Under the pieces are notes generated by a model. That model had not been told where the DNA came from. It ran no database searches and was given only the letters and a program-made list of their open reading frames with translations. From assembly GCA_029931535.1 (NCBI GenBank), contig JAQPZY010001625.1:801001-865000 (forward strand): a stretch of DNA of 64,000 bases. Reading direction: 5' to 3'. Position 1 is the stretch's first letter; each line of letters starts with the position of its first letter. This document shows positions 32,873 through 44,392 of this stretch, one piece after another. The DNA is from Margaritifera margaritifera. Its lineage: Eukaryota > Mollusca > Bivalvia > Unionida > Margaritiferidae. The position numbers and the translations under genes are program-made.

Positions 32873-33042
32873 ATATTATTAACACAGTAACGCGATCTTG
32901 ATTGCTAGATCACGTCGAGTTGTCAGCATTATAAAATCCGGATCATTACGAGACGCGATGCGTCGAGTCATGATTCGGATTTTTATGCTGACAACGAGAC
33001 GTGATCTAGCAATCAAAATCGCATTACTGTGATAATAATATT
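32873..33042. mobile_element. Foldback/MITE-like palindrome
   Basis: Left arm from 'ATATTATTAACACAGTAACG' pairs with right arm ending 'ATTACTGTGATAATAATAT'. Arms of about 70 bp match with a handful of differences and both contain 'GATTGCTAGATCACGT' and its complement. The loop itself contains the small palindrome GACGCGATGCGTC. The whole segment could form one long hairpin. TA-rich termini fit a Tc1/mariner-like non-autonomous element, but a clear target duplication is not resolvable in the AT-rich flanks. Confidence 0.85.
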
Positions 33043-34600
33043 TTTGCTATATACCTATCAATTTTCAGATAATTTAATAAAATAACTATATGTAGCTGAA
33101 AAACACGAGAAATCGCTAAACATTTCAACCTCTTTAATACGAACTTCATCTTAAAGCATAAAACGAATTACTTTTTTGAAAAGCTGACATGCGCATGTAT
33201 ATTAGTTTCATGAATGAAGCTTGTGAAACAAAGCTCACTCAGTTTGACTACCAACACTGTCATTAACACGAATTCTTCGACGCTTGGGGGCAGCAGACTC
33301 TTACATGTGATTTACAGTTATTGTGCAGTTCTCAAATTTTACATCACGGAAGATTTCACCAGCTGAATGACTCTGAAAGTTTCTTTTGGAGGCCAGGTTG
33401 ATAGTGTTGAACTGTTTCTGGCAAAACATTATGAGAGGCTCCGATGGGAACTTGACATGGGCATGACAACATTATTTTGACAGCACGATTGGAGAAATTG
33501 TTCGAACTCGATGATATAGATTTATTGCAGAGAATGTTACTTATTTATAATTTCAAATTTATCCATTATGCGGGAAAATCACTAACGTTACCATTTATGA
33601 ACTTTCAAAAATGGGTTTGTACAACTGTAATGTATTGGTACGCGATTTCCGAATGTGATCTTGTCTCAGACGAACATTTTGGCTATATTTTTACTACTTC
33701 AAAATAAAGGAATAAATGTTTTTTTATTTATTATTGTTGTGACAAAAACATGGTTTAGACCTTTCAGATATTTTACATATAACGCAAGGTTTCTTAACTA
33801 ACGTCGCTGTGAGAGCTTTGTTTACTGCTAGTGTTGGCATTCCGTCGCTAGGGGCGCTGCTATAGTTCCAGCCTCGTTTGAGAGTATGGTAATACGGAAT
33901 TAGAAAACAATGGTATCGTTTTCCTGCTTGTAGGAAATGACGGTAACATTCTGTCTCTTTCTTGGGTGGAAAATTGGTAGGTATATAATAAGTATAACTA
34001 TGACGCGTATTGGAGAGTGATCTGATCAGTATAATGTATTGAATAATAATCATCTAGATATAAACAAAAAGACCATCCATTAATTAAAGCTTTACTATAC
34101 CTCAATGATATTTACACCTGAATTGCGAAGGCATCTATCTTACGAAGATTTTTTAGCCCATAAAAGACTTGCTTAAGAAACTTTCTAAGTTCATTTTATT
34201 CATAGTCGATTGTAAACATAGCTGTGGGTATAGAATACATACTATAAATTATTACATTAAATTAATGTTGTAGGTTAGTGACTTATGTTATAGATGGATG
34301 TGGATATACAAACATATTAGTAACCAACAAAATTTCTTACCTACCCTGCAACTATTATCACAAAGAGCTAAATTCAGGTTTAAAAATATTGGTTGTCATC
34401 GGTTTGTACTCCATACGTTGTGGAATCTTTAATTTCGACATTAGACATTTCATTTTTTTAATTTTTAAATTTTTGTTTTTATATATTTTATATTCCTTCC
34501 ACATTCTTTCATTTTCTCTTGCAATGGCAGTTTGTGTTTTTTCTTCTTTTTTTCTAACTACATCTGTTTCCGTTGAAGAGATTGTGTGATATATACACCA
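33043..34600. other. Region upstream of the CARD gene; two doubtful exons
   Basis: A 37-codon frame with ATG at 33370 contains 'SVELFLAKHYERLRWELDM' and a second frame at 33453-33707 contains 'RLEKLFELDDIDLLQRML'. Both read like helical protein and could be 5' exons or eroded parts of the gene downstream, but no splice pair joins them convincingly. The rest is AT-rich. Confidence 0.3.
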
Positions 34601-34602
34601 CA

Positions 34603-34657
34603 ATGTCAGAGGTCAGCATCTCAGGAATGACCGTGCAAGGCCAGAACGATGATTTAG
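34603..34657 (+). CDS. Possible first exon of the CARD gene
   Basis: ATG at 34603 opens 18 codons (MSEVSISGMTVQ...) and one extra base before a GT at 34658. That leaves phase 1, which is what the next exon at 34832 requires. The donor (GTTAAT) is weak and the putative 174-bp intron contains a CARD-like reading of its own, so this exon is uncertain. Confidence 0.3.
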
Positions 34658-34831
34658 GTTAATCGAAAACGATTTGTATGAACATGCTAGGAAAGGAATC
34701 CTTGAAGCGGATTATTTACTCGCATTGAAAGATGGCTTAATGCTTGCGTAGTGTGAACTGAAAACGAATGTGTTCAGTTCAGGCGACACATTGATGTATT
34801 TTTAAAAAATATATATATTTTAATATTTAAG

Positions 34832-37419
34832 GTTATGACCATCGCATTATTTGGTGCCGATGTTGGCTAAGGCTATTGACGGATTTAGATGCTGACACGA
34901 TATTGGATCACATCCGTGAGAAAGAGTTACTGGATGATGTAACACTGAGTGACATCTCTGTAAGCGTTTGCATTAGACTTGTACATAATCCTAAATTTGT
35001 GGTACTCAACTACAAAAGAATTAAGTTTATGATTTTTAAGACAGGTTATTGTCTAAAAACTATATTTGATTCACACCTGACTGAACATTTTTTTAAAGAT
35101 TTGATTTGAATGTCGCAACAGAGTGGGTTTATAAATGACTATAATGTTAATAATATTAAGGTTGCCATTTTCTATGTTTTGAGTGTTATGGAAAGAATAA
35201 GGTAACAGGCCTATGCTTATTTCATAGAATGTTCAAATTTCTTATATTTGCTGGTCACTTGAATATTGATTTAAAATTCATGGTCAAAAGCTTCCTTCTC
35301 CGATCAAACAACGGGATGGTAACAAACATGGCATTTAAGCTTTACTTCAATATCGTATATTCATGCCTTTAAATATGTGGATAAATTCACAATCAGGCAG
35401 GCACGTTTCAAAATCAATGCCATACTCTTACAATTTTTGTAACGTTTCTTGAAAACCTGCTAGAGATAAATTATTATCAGATTTAATCTTACATTTAGCT
35501 GCATCGATATTTTTGCAAATACGACATAGATAGCCGAAGATTCTCTGATTTTCATTGAAAGATTGATCGTTCTTGTTGGCCGTGGATCGTATTTATTTAG
35601 GTATCTCCTTTAAAACTACAGGATCAAAGGACACGATCCGGCAAGGTGAGAATGCTTATTCAGCACATTCAGAGGAGAGGAAAATGGTGTTATGAAAAGT
35701 TTAAGGAATGCCTCATCTTGTCAGGGCAGTCACACTTGAGAGAATGCCTCGAGACAGAGGAAGCGAGACTTTCCAATGAAGCAGACACAAATCAAAACCC
35801 TAGCTATGCAGGTCGGTATAATTTTTAGAATGACATGTTTCTTTTTTTATAGTCTAATCTGACTATAACTCCATTGTCTGGGTCAATCGTGAATGAAACA
35901 CTTTAGATAGAATGTGCATGGGGTCACTGTACGGTCCTGGTTTACATTATCTATAAGTATACTTGGATTAAAAAATATATCGAGTCAGGCAAATTTAAGG
36001 CTGACAACGATAACAGTTATTGAGAATATCTCGGATATTTTCTGTGATTAAATGCATCATGTAATGTTACAGTTCACTATTCATAATAATTTTTTTTTAA
36101 TTTATGAAGTCTTAATGGCATGTATTTATTCATGACATGGAGTCATTGTAGAAAAAGGCACATCTATTCCTTATGCTGATAAACAATGTCATAACTCTCT
36201 TCAGTTTCATAATAGAATGGGAGACACTACAATGTGTAAATCTGAGTTCAGTGTGTTATCAACTGTAAGTTAATCTTCACTGAAGATCATTGTTTTTACT
36301 TACAAATATGATACATTACTATATTTTTCTTTGTCTCAGTAATGTCTTGTGTTCGTTCTTGTAAGTATTCTCTTTGAAAGAGATGGCAATTGCTATGAAG
36401 ATGTATAGGATGTGAAGTAAGAGTTTGTTATTATCATCCTCATCGTGACTAATATTTATTTATTTATTTATTTAATGCTAAGCTCCTCAAAGAGGAAGAA
36501 GACGAGGGAGAATGAGGAGAAGGAGAAGTAGATGGACAGAAGATCAGAGGTCATCTGGTGTGCTCGATACGATACCGACTAGAGGATTTCATTTCTCGCG
36601 TGCTACCATCAATAGTATCTTTGTCACGGTGGGTACAATTTATAAATTGAAAGGAACACACCACCAAACTAAATAAATTGTTTTCAAATTAAATCTAGTA
36701 TATTTATACAGACATTGCAAAGTCTACATCCCACGGCGGTAAACTGAATGAATTCCAAAGTTATGCTCCTTTGCACATTTTAAATTTCGCTAGTAAAATA
36801 AAAAAGAAAGAAAAAGAAATATAAGTATATGATTAAAAACAGATTTAAATGAAAAAAATGGGGAAAACATCTTACCTTGAAATGATACGTTTATATTCAG
36901 CACTGGTTTATTAAGTTTTGACTCAATTTCGTCCTTCAACATGATATCCGTAAGGCACATTACCTGCTTAATTGGTTATTTTACAAAGACCTTAATCCGT
37001 AAGGCACATTACCTGCTTAATTGGTTATTTTACAAAGAGCTTGAATAAATCTTCCCTCAAATAAATCAATTGTTTTATATCTTTCATTCATGAGAAATAA
37101 AATTGAATACCTGCATTATCTTGATTAGCTTTCAGATTAGAACATAGATACATATGTATGCGTGTGAAGACAAGTTTTCTTGTCAGATGTAAAGTGAAAT
37201 AAAAACTGAATTTATGAGACTTTTAAACTTTGAATTTAGTGAATAGAAGTTGTAAATCATTAACATATTTCGCACGTAGCTACTCTTTATTTGTTTCAAG
37301 AAAAAGTTATATTTCTCCTTTCATTTCAGAACCACATGCCAGGAATACATAATTATGGATTTTTTGTACAGCCTATTTGGATTGTAAGAGAAGTGAGGAT
37401 GCTACTGCTACCTTTGTAG
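34832..37419 (+). CDS. CARD-domain protein gene, four exons
   Basis: Exons 34832-34959, 35622-35811, 36483-36628 and 37330-37419. Acceptors (TTTAAG, AACTACAG, TGCTAAG, TTTCAG) and donors (CT|GTAAGC, AG|GTCGGT, CG|GTGGGT) leave phases 0, 1 and 0, and every join keeps the frame open to a TAG at 37417. Exon 1 here encodes 'LLTDLDADTILDHIREKELL' and exon 2 'LIQHIQRRGKWCYEKFKECL', then 'GQSHLRECLETEEA': together the helices of a caspase recruitment domain, with the typical R-R-G turn and closing H-L-x-x-x-L-E. Exon 3 is arginine-rich ('GRRRGRMRRRRSR'), a possible nuclear or RNA-binding tail; the last exon encodes 30 residues. CARDs link receptors or adaptors to caspases and innate immune signalling. 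The 5' end is unresolved. No other domain is visible, so an adaptor-like short protein is likely. The exons are free of lesions. Confidence 0.7.
36947..37044 (+). repeat. 49-bp tandem duplication in the last CARD-gene intron
   Basis: 'TCCGTAAGGCACATTACCTG' and the following 29 bases occur at 36947-36995 and again at 36996-37044; near identical. Confidence 0.95.
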
Positions 37420-37457
37420 CCGATGCAGATAACCGCCCTCTTTATTGTGGTCCTGAA

Positions 37458-37526
<69 letters not shown>

Positions 37527-37561
37527 CTCATGCTGATGATTTTGTCTTTTATTTAAATAAA
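37420..37561 (+). promoter_or_regulatory. 3' UTR and AATAAA polyadenylation signal of the CARD gene
   Basis: After the TAG at 37417-37419 comes a short 3' region containing (GA)n at 37459-37520 and then AATAAA at 37556-37561. This is the first such signal downstream of the stop. A long (TA)n begins 40 bases later. Confidence 0.55.
37459..37520 (+). repeat. (GA)n microsatellite in the 3' UTR
   Basis: About 30 GA dinucleotides. It would place a long purine run in the mature transcript. Confidence 0.97.
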
Positions 37562-37599
37562 TGAGACAAATGAGGTTGGCGGTGGGAATAGGGACAAGG

Positions 37600-37969
<370 letters not shown>

Positions 37970-37971
<2 letters not shown>

Positions 37972-38770
37972 GCTATTTCCTACAGTAGTTGGAGCTCTGA
38001 TCCTGTCATAATAATCTATTTTGAAGTATGCTACGAGAATTGTGAACTTAAGTCAATATCTATGCATAGTCACTCTTTAAAAAAAAGTGCTTATATATGA
38101 CATAAATATTTGCGAGGAATTTTTTTAAAAAAAATGTAGATATTACTCCAATCTATATTTAAAAGAGAATTTCTGAATCTATGTATGTAAATAAAGGATT
38201 TCACTTGTTGAGACAAAACAAAACAAGACAAAAGACGTGGATAAGCTGCATCATATTTTAATGATTTGATAATGCTTACTTTATTAACAGATTGGGCTCA
38301 ATGTCAAATTCAGCATAATTGTAGGTAAAGATATCCGTAGCCTTTATATTAATAAAGGAAGTAAAATATAGTGTTATCTTTTTACCACACACAGGTCTGT
38401 ATCCAAGATATTTTAATTTTGACTTTAAGCGTTAATGTTTACTTGAGGGAGCATCAATCATAATGCTAGTTGTGGTAATGTTAAGCAAATGTAATTGGAC
38501 CTCAAACTTCATTCTCTTTCAGTGAAGCAGGTATCTCAATTCTATTTGTCATGTTAGTTTACTAATATTTTATTTCATAAATTTCTTGTTGGATATTACC
38601 AATGGTACAATATAGAAGGTACATGATTGGAACGAAAGCCAATGGCTTATAATGTTCTTCTCCTTTTATGATACAAAAATTGTAAATATATGTGAATATC
38701 TGGCTGATGATATTAAGTTTTAATGACAAAACAAAATTTTATTTAATAGTCAAAGTGAAGAGTCTCTTGG
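37970..38770. other. No gene recognised
   Basis: AT-rich spacer between the CARD gene and LINE 3. No frame of interest. Confidence 0.45.
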
Positions 38771-39099
38771 TTAAACATTAACATTTATCCAAGGTATATA
38801 CAGCAGGAGGATGAACAACGAGGGATTTGGTGAAAAACGAGGGTAAAGAAAAGAAACAAGTTAAAAGGAGAAATTGTCGATTAAAATGTATCAAACATTG
38901 TGTTGAAAGTTGAGAAAATAGGGAGAAAAGAAAGAGGAGGGACAAAAATAAATATATAAATAAATATATAAAAAGGAACAAAAAACCGATATTAAAAGTG
39001 AACAGTGCTTTATTTAAGAGCGAGTCGTTGCGAATCATTGGGAAAAATAGGGGAAATTGCTGTTTGCAGCTGTTCATGACCCTTGGAAGTGCACGTGTG

Positions 39100-40140
39100 T
39101 TAGTAATAAGTGCGCTTCAGTAAATCTTTTTGACTTTTCAATAAATTTATGAACGGCATCGAAAATACGAATGTTTACTTCATTATCACCATACAAGAAG
39201 GTATTTAAAGTTAAATTACCATATGGCGTGAGGGATTGAAACATTTCGATGCGTTGTTCTTGGTAATAAACGCAAGAAAAAAGAAGCGTTGTGTACTTTC
39301 TACAGATCCACATCTACCAAGAGGTATATCCCATAATATTCTTTGTAAATAAATGTTGATTAAGTGAACTGCGATTTGTTTTAATTCGGGCATGAATAAT
39401 TTGAAATTTCATACTATCCCAATAAAAGTGTCAGGAAACATAAGTGTATCGAGTATTTAATGTGCTGATGTTGTTAATGAGACAATTTGACGAGTCTCAA
39501 TAGATACTATATTCCATTCTCAAATTGCCGAAGGAAGAAACGAGTTGTAATAAAGACTTGTTTTAGCTTGTACTAATTGGAAATTGTTTACACTACGTAA
39601 GTCATAGCGAGTAATATCACTAACAACTGGTGGGATCAGAGATGTGAGATAGAGAAGGCTTGAATCAGTTGCCATTTTATACGAGAGTGTAAGTCTGTAT
39701 TTTTGTAGTCTGGATTCAAGACTTTCCCATTCTATTTCTCAATGTAGCGCTTTAATAGATACTAATTTAGTTGCACCAGTCACAATTCTGGCTGCCTCGT
39801 TCTGTATTTTTCGAGTTATCTTTTCTCGAGTAATGTGCAGTTGTCCAAAACCAAATTACCATATTCCAGAATGGGTCGTATAAAAGACGTAAATATAATT
39901 TCTAAAGATTTCCTCTCAATTTTGAAATCTGAGTTTACGCATTACATTAATTTATGACCATGCATTTTCCTTTATATAGTCTGTTTGTTTGCGTCATGAG
40001 CAGTCATTTGAGAGAAAAAACTCCAAGATGTTTGTGCGCGTCAACTTCTTTAATTCTGTGGTTGAGCATATATAGTGGTGGGTGGAAAGGTTTATTAATT
40101 TCCCTAGAAATTGTCAGGGATTCCGTTTTAGAAGGGTTGA
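39100..40140 (-). pseudogene. LINE 3: C-terminal part of the polyprotein
   Basis: Minus frames contain 'NWLVSFNPSKTESLTI' downstream of the catalytic box and, towards the end, 'LGRCGSVESTQRFFF' with 'CVYYQEQRIEMFQSL' and 'HKFIEKSKRF'. This C-x-C-G-x-x-E-(S/T)-x-x-H-F-x-x-x-C-x-x-Y-x-x-x-R pattern closes many Jockey/CR1-like ORF2 proteins. The zinc-binding His reads Arg here. Several frames are needed to follow it. Confidence 0.7.
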
Positions 40141-40243
40141 AAGAAACAAGCCAATTATTTGCCCACTGAGAAATTTTTTCCAAGTCAGAGTTGAGGTTAT
40201 GAGCGGTTACGACTGGATTTTCTACGATTAGAAAGAGACTGGT

Positions 40244-40764
40244 ATCATCTGCAAATAAACTTATATTGGAGTGTATATCATATACAATATCATTTATGTA
40301 TATAAAAAAAGTAAGGGACCTAAAACGGATCCTTGGGGCATACCAGCTCTAATACGCCTCCACTCTGAAAACACGCTCGGAAGTATCACTCGCTGTCTTC
40401 TACTTTTGAGATAGATAGAGAACCATTTTACAAGGCGTCTTGTGATACCAGTAGCTTTCAGTCTGTGAACGAGTCCTTTATGCCACACTCGGTCAAAAGC
40501 TTTACTTATGTCGCAAAACACAACTCTAATTTCCTTAACGGAATCTATTGCTTCGAAGAACGTATCATAGAGGTATGCTAATTGATTAACTGTAGAATCA
40601 CCCGGAATAAAACCATACTGGAAAGGTGTAAGAATGTTATTTTCATGGAAGTAATTAAATATGTGTTTACAAACCAGTTTTTCAAAAACTTTACCAACAG
40701 TATTGAGAAGCGATATTGGTCTGTAAATAGATACGATGAAGGGTCGCCCTTTAAAATTGGACAA
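40244..40764 (-). pseudogene. LINE 3: reverse transcriptase core
   Basis: The frame 40294-40764 has the fingers ('ISLLNTVGKVFEKLV', 'FQYGFIPGDSTVNQL'), motif A 'VVFCDISKAFDRVWHKGL' and motif B 'GMPQGSVLGPLLF'. It ends at a stop because one base is missing in a run of Ts (about 40297-40306). The catalytic FADD box lies just beyond in the next frame at 40244-40255 and is intact. The substitution pattern shows a good RT broken mainly by indels. Confidence 0.85.
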
Positions 40765-41087
40765 ATGTTTGCTTCTTTCCTAGTGTCTGGAAAGGTTGAA
40801 TCTCTAAGAGACTGGTTAAAAAGTGTACATAGCGGATGTGAGAGTTCATTACACAGCTCACGCAGAATACAGTTATTTAGACCATCGGGACCAGAAGCCT
40901 TACCAAGAGGAAGGCTTTTGAGAACATTTTGTACTTCGTCAGGCCTTAGTTCTATAGAACTTAAGCTAACATCCGTATGTAAAGGTGTATCTGGAAGGTT
41001 AACATTTGTTCCATCTAATGCAGTTTGCTCTGTACAAAATCGTTAATTAATTCAGCTTTGTTAACTCCATCGGTAATTATCGAACCG

Positions 41088-41414
41088 TTATGTTGAAGGT
41101 AAGGATAGAATTGTACGGTGACGGCTGATGAATACCTTAAGGATTGACCAGTAGTCTTTGAATGATGTAGTGTATGATTTCAGCTTTTTTGCTAGCTTGT
41201 TAGTATGTAGCTGTTCGGCTTTTCGAATCATAGAAATTGTTTTGTTCCGGAGGGAACGAAATTTAGTCGAATGAGATGATATGTTAGATTGCTTGGCTTT
41301 TAGAAAGGCTCTCTTACGTTTGTGTGTTGACCTTTCGATTGCCGTTGTGATCCATGGAGGTTCTGATGGTTTAACTTGAACAATTCTGTTCCGAATACAT
41401 TGGCCAGATATCAA
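41088..41414 (-). pseudogene. LINE 3: endonuclease-RT linker
   Basis: 108 codons with 'PSEPPWITTAIERSTHKRKR', then 'KFRSLRNKTISMIRKAE' and 'DYWSILKVF': the conserved 'PW-x-T-x-x-I' and basic helical segment between endonuclease and RT in Jockey/CR1-like ORF2. Confidence 0.75.
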
Positions 41415-41449
41415 GACTATATAGTCAGTGATATTTGTTTTGCATATTT

Positions 41450-42240
41450 GTCAATATCGTCACATTTCAAGCAATCCCTGTCGGTAGTGGATGCTGTATG
41501 TCTTAGGAGATTATAGTCGCCTTAGCCATATATCCGTATATGCCTCGAAAACGAATTATGTTTTGTGGTTTTCCGTAGTTAAATATCCCATGAATAGGGC
41601 AATGATATATAATATCTTGATGTAAGAAAGGATCTCCAACCCCGCTGAGAATTAAACTTTCATTATTCATTATAAGTAACAGATCTATCAAGGTTGAAGA
41701 GGTTTCAGCGAAATCAGTCTGCTGATTAATGCATTGGTAAAGTGAAAGTTCATCACATAGGGATTTAATTTTTTGACCGGAGTGGATTTAGGATATTGAA
41801 GTTAAAGTCTTCTGTTACAATTATATTTATAACCCCCGTATCAACAGCAAGGTGTATGGATTTTCTATCATTGAAGTATACGCGTTGTTTGCATTTGGAG
41901 GTCTATAGAAGAAGCCTACCAGAATTTGTCTCTGTCTAAGTGAAAGTTCAATCTATAAGCACTCTAAAGAATTTAGTTCTAGATCCTGTCGCCTTTGGAA
42001 ATGAAGCGTTTCTTTGACATATATTATGACACCACCGTGAGTGTCACTTACACGATCTAACTGGGTTGTGGTAAACTTGGAGGGAAAGGTCATAAGAAGA
42101 AATGGAGGGATTAAGCCAAGTTTCAGTGAAGGCCAAAATATAAAATTCTTGCAATTCTGCATACAATGTATCTCGATTTTGACAAAATACTTTGAACATT
42201 ATAATGCGTAATGGAGTGATGGTGCGAAAAGTCAAGAAGA
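41450..42240 (-). pseudogene. LINE 3: AP-type endonuclease, broken
   Basis: Pieces in successive minus frames: 'LYAELQEFYILAFTETWLNP' carries the E-T-W-L box with the catalytic Glu (42044-42235), 'DTHGGVIIYVKETLHFQRR' follows in a second frame (41953-42162), and 'GFFYRPPN'-like residues come further downstream. Frameshifts occur roughly every 150-200 bases. The enzyme nicks target DNA to prime reverse transcription in live relatives. Confidence 0.75.
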
Positions 42241-42293
42241 AACTGACGAGCTAGATATGTCGTATGAGGAACTACTAAAGAAGGCTGTATAAT

Positions 42294-42682
42294 CTGGTCC
42301 CGGATTAGTATAATATGTCACCGGCTATTATGAGTAAGTTCAGCAACCGGGTGGTCAAATCTATGGTAAAAAGAACGTACACAAGAAAAAATGTGAAATT
42401 CATATTACTTAAATAAGTATTGTTTGCTAGAGCACGTCTAGTGTTACATATCAGTTTGATCCTATATGAAATCCGTGACACTTGCGCAGTTGAAACAAAA
42501 CAGATACATCTTTGGATCATGAACATAATCAAAACATGAAGCAGTAGTGTAAATTTGAGATTTGGACGATATAACCTCATGATGGCAACAGGGATGCTTC
42601 TACGAGATTTTAAGTAATTGTCATAAGTCGATGAAGAAACAAGCGAGTTGCCACCACGAAGATGCGCCCACCAAACCCACAC
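42294..42682 (-). pseudogene. LINE 3: hydrophobic N-terminal leader and 2A-like motif
   Basis: A 125-codon frame with several hydrophobic stretches ends in 'LLNLLIIAGDI'. Immediately downstream, in another frame, are the codons for NPGP (42294-42305). GDI (42313-42321) and NPGP are separated by 7 bases where 6 would be in frame, so one inserted base breaks an otherwise canonical G-D-I-x-x-N-P-G-P ribosome-skipping motif. Family knowledge: APE-type LINEs of sea urchins, molluscs and others carry such N-terminal 2A motifs, often after a signal-like hydrophobic segment. Confidence 0.7.
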
Positions 42683-42699
42683 TGCACAAATATACTTTG

Positions 42700-44260
42700 T
42701 TGAGTAGTACCCGTGTCATCACATATCCGCATGATTTAGCTCCATAAGGATGAGTAACACAGTAGGGAATAAACGTAAACAAAAGTGGAAGACGAAAGAT
42801 ACTAAACATAAATAAAAATGAAAGAGAAACCATGTCTGGAGAAAGGTCTTTCATCCGTAAGTTGTGTTTTGGGTGTAAGGATTTTAAATGTTTATATCAA
42901 TGTACATGACAGCGTTGTAGTATAAACTATCTGTCTTGGTGATTGTAGTTTTGAATTTCACAGGGATCTTGAAATAAAGTAATGCAAAGATACATACAAA
43001 GGTTTTGTATGAAATATGATAACATCAGCTGGGAACAAGGTAGTAGTCATAATCAGAGACGCAGTGTACAATTTAGTTATCATGAGTTTTCGCAGACACT
43101 TCAAGCGAATACCTACTGTTCAATACCTGTTTAATCTGAACCCAAGTGATACTGTATATGGACATAAGGAATAAGAATTCAGTAAAAGTAAAGGTTACAA
43201 ATACGTAATGATAGTATTTGTCAACCCCGTCTTTCTATAATGGTGTTGAACTTGTGGCAATTACAAACATGTATAGCACAAAGTTGTAAACATTCTTCTC
43301 TAGTAGTGTGCAAATGACATAATCTGAAAAAGTAGGAATCAACAATTAATGTGAGGTAAGAAGCTAAAATGTACACAGTAATACAAAGCATGAATGTCTA
43401 CGTATTTTCGCTGAGAAAAATAAATAAATATCAGGTTTGATGTAAGGGCGAGATGGCGTTAAATATTACAAAATCAGCAAACTGAAGTATAGAAGGGTGT
43501 AATTAAACATGTAAAAGGACGAGTAATAATAGGATAACAACATACTTATATTACGACTAACTATGACTCTCATGGGCGATAAGGAAAAGCAGAAGTTTTA
43601 CAAGGCAAGTAGAATAATAAATGAGAAACCATGCCCAGTAAAAAAGGTCTTTCATGGTTATGTTGTGATCAAAGTATGAACATCTTAAATGTTTACAGAA
43701 ATGTGCATAATAGCGTTTTAATATAAAATATGTATCATTGGTATCATATTGTGAGTTTCAAAGCGGTCTTGTAATCTTGCTTAACATATGAACAATTTTT
43801 TTGCCAACTTAGTTTGCTATTTTTGTCGATTTTGTATTTTGTAAACGCAACATGTTCTCTTCCGTCCTTTCCCAACTGACATTTTATTTTCAGTTTTACT
43901 CAGAATTGTATTACAGTACATTTTCAAACCTTTTTCAGCACTTTAATTGTTAATCTCGCAGATTATGTCATTGTGCACACCACTAATTGTTCATATGTTA
44001 AGCAAGATTATGTGGTAACAGAATTAACAAAATTATGTAGCAACAAAGTTGAGCATTGCATCTTTGTTATTGGCTAACCCCTTGTTCCCATTTGGTAATA
44101 TCATATTTTTCTTGCCACAAAAACCTTTGTATGTATCTTCGCATTACGTTTTTGCAAGACCGCTTTGAAACTCACAATATGATACCAATGATACATATTT
44201 TATATTAAAACGCTATTATGCACATTTCTGTAAACATTTAAGATGTTCATAACAGGTGAC
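42700..44260. repeat. Duplicated and inverted 5'-flank of LINE 3
   Basis: Three related copies. 42715-43040 and 43555-43800 run in the same direction, sharing 'GAGAAACCATG', 'AAGGTCTTTCAT', 'TTAAATGTTTA' and 'AAA-TATGT'; 44010-44256 is inverted. The segments 43679-43771 and 44155-44247 are a perfect 93-bp inverted repeat, and 43773-43797 with 43985-44009 a perfect 25-bp one. 'GATACATACAAAGGTTTTTG' sequences at 42990-43012 recur inverted near 44118-44140. No coding frame supported. Confidence 0.85.
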
Positions 44261-44392
44261 TGTTAGGAGAAGTGTGTCGAACCTACAAAAGGCCAGCTAT
44301 AACTAGAACAACAATGCAAATATGATAACAATGGAATAGGTTAAGACGAATTGTGGCTTTCTTGGGCCATGAACTGGAGTGCTATATCTCAA

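Larger units (their letters stand above)
38775..42690 (-). mobile_element. LINE 3, near full length, 2A-containing, broken
   Basis: On the minus strand the order is: hydrophobic N-terminal leader (42682-42306), 2A-like motif (42321-42294), AP-type endonuclease (about 42240-41450), linker (41414-41088), RT (40764 to about 40000) and a C-terminal cysteine region (about 39400-39110), then a 3' untranslated part. Order, endonuclease type and C-terminal motif place it in the Jockey/CR1/L2 group of non-LTR retrotransposons. Frameshifts and stops break it at many points, so it is inactive. The 3' limit is set roughly, because no clear tail or target duplication is seen. Confidence 0.8.

Noticed and set aside
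40582..41046. 154-codon plus frame across LINE 3
   Set aside because: Antisense shadow of the RT on the minus strand, which has recognisable motifs.
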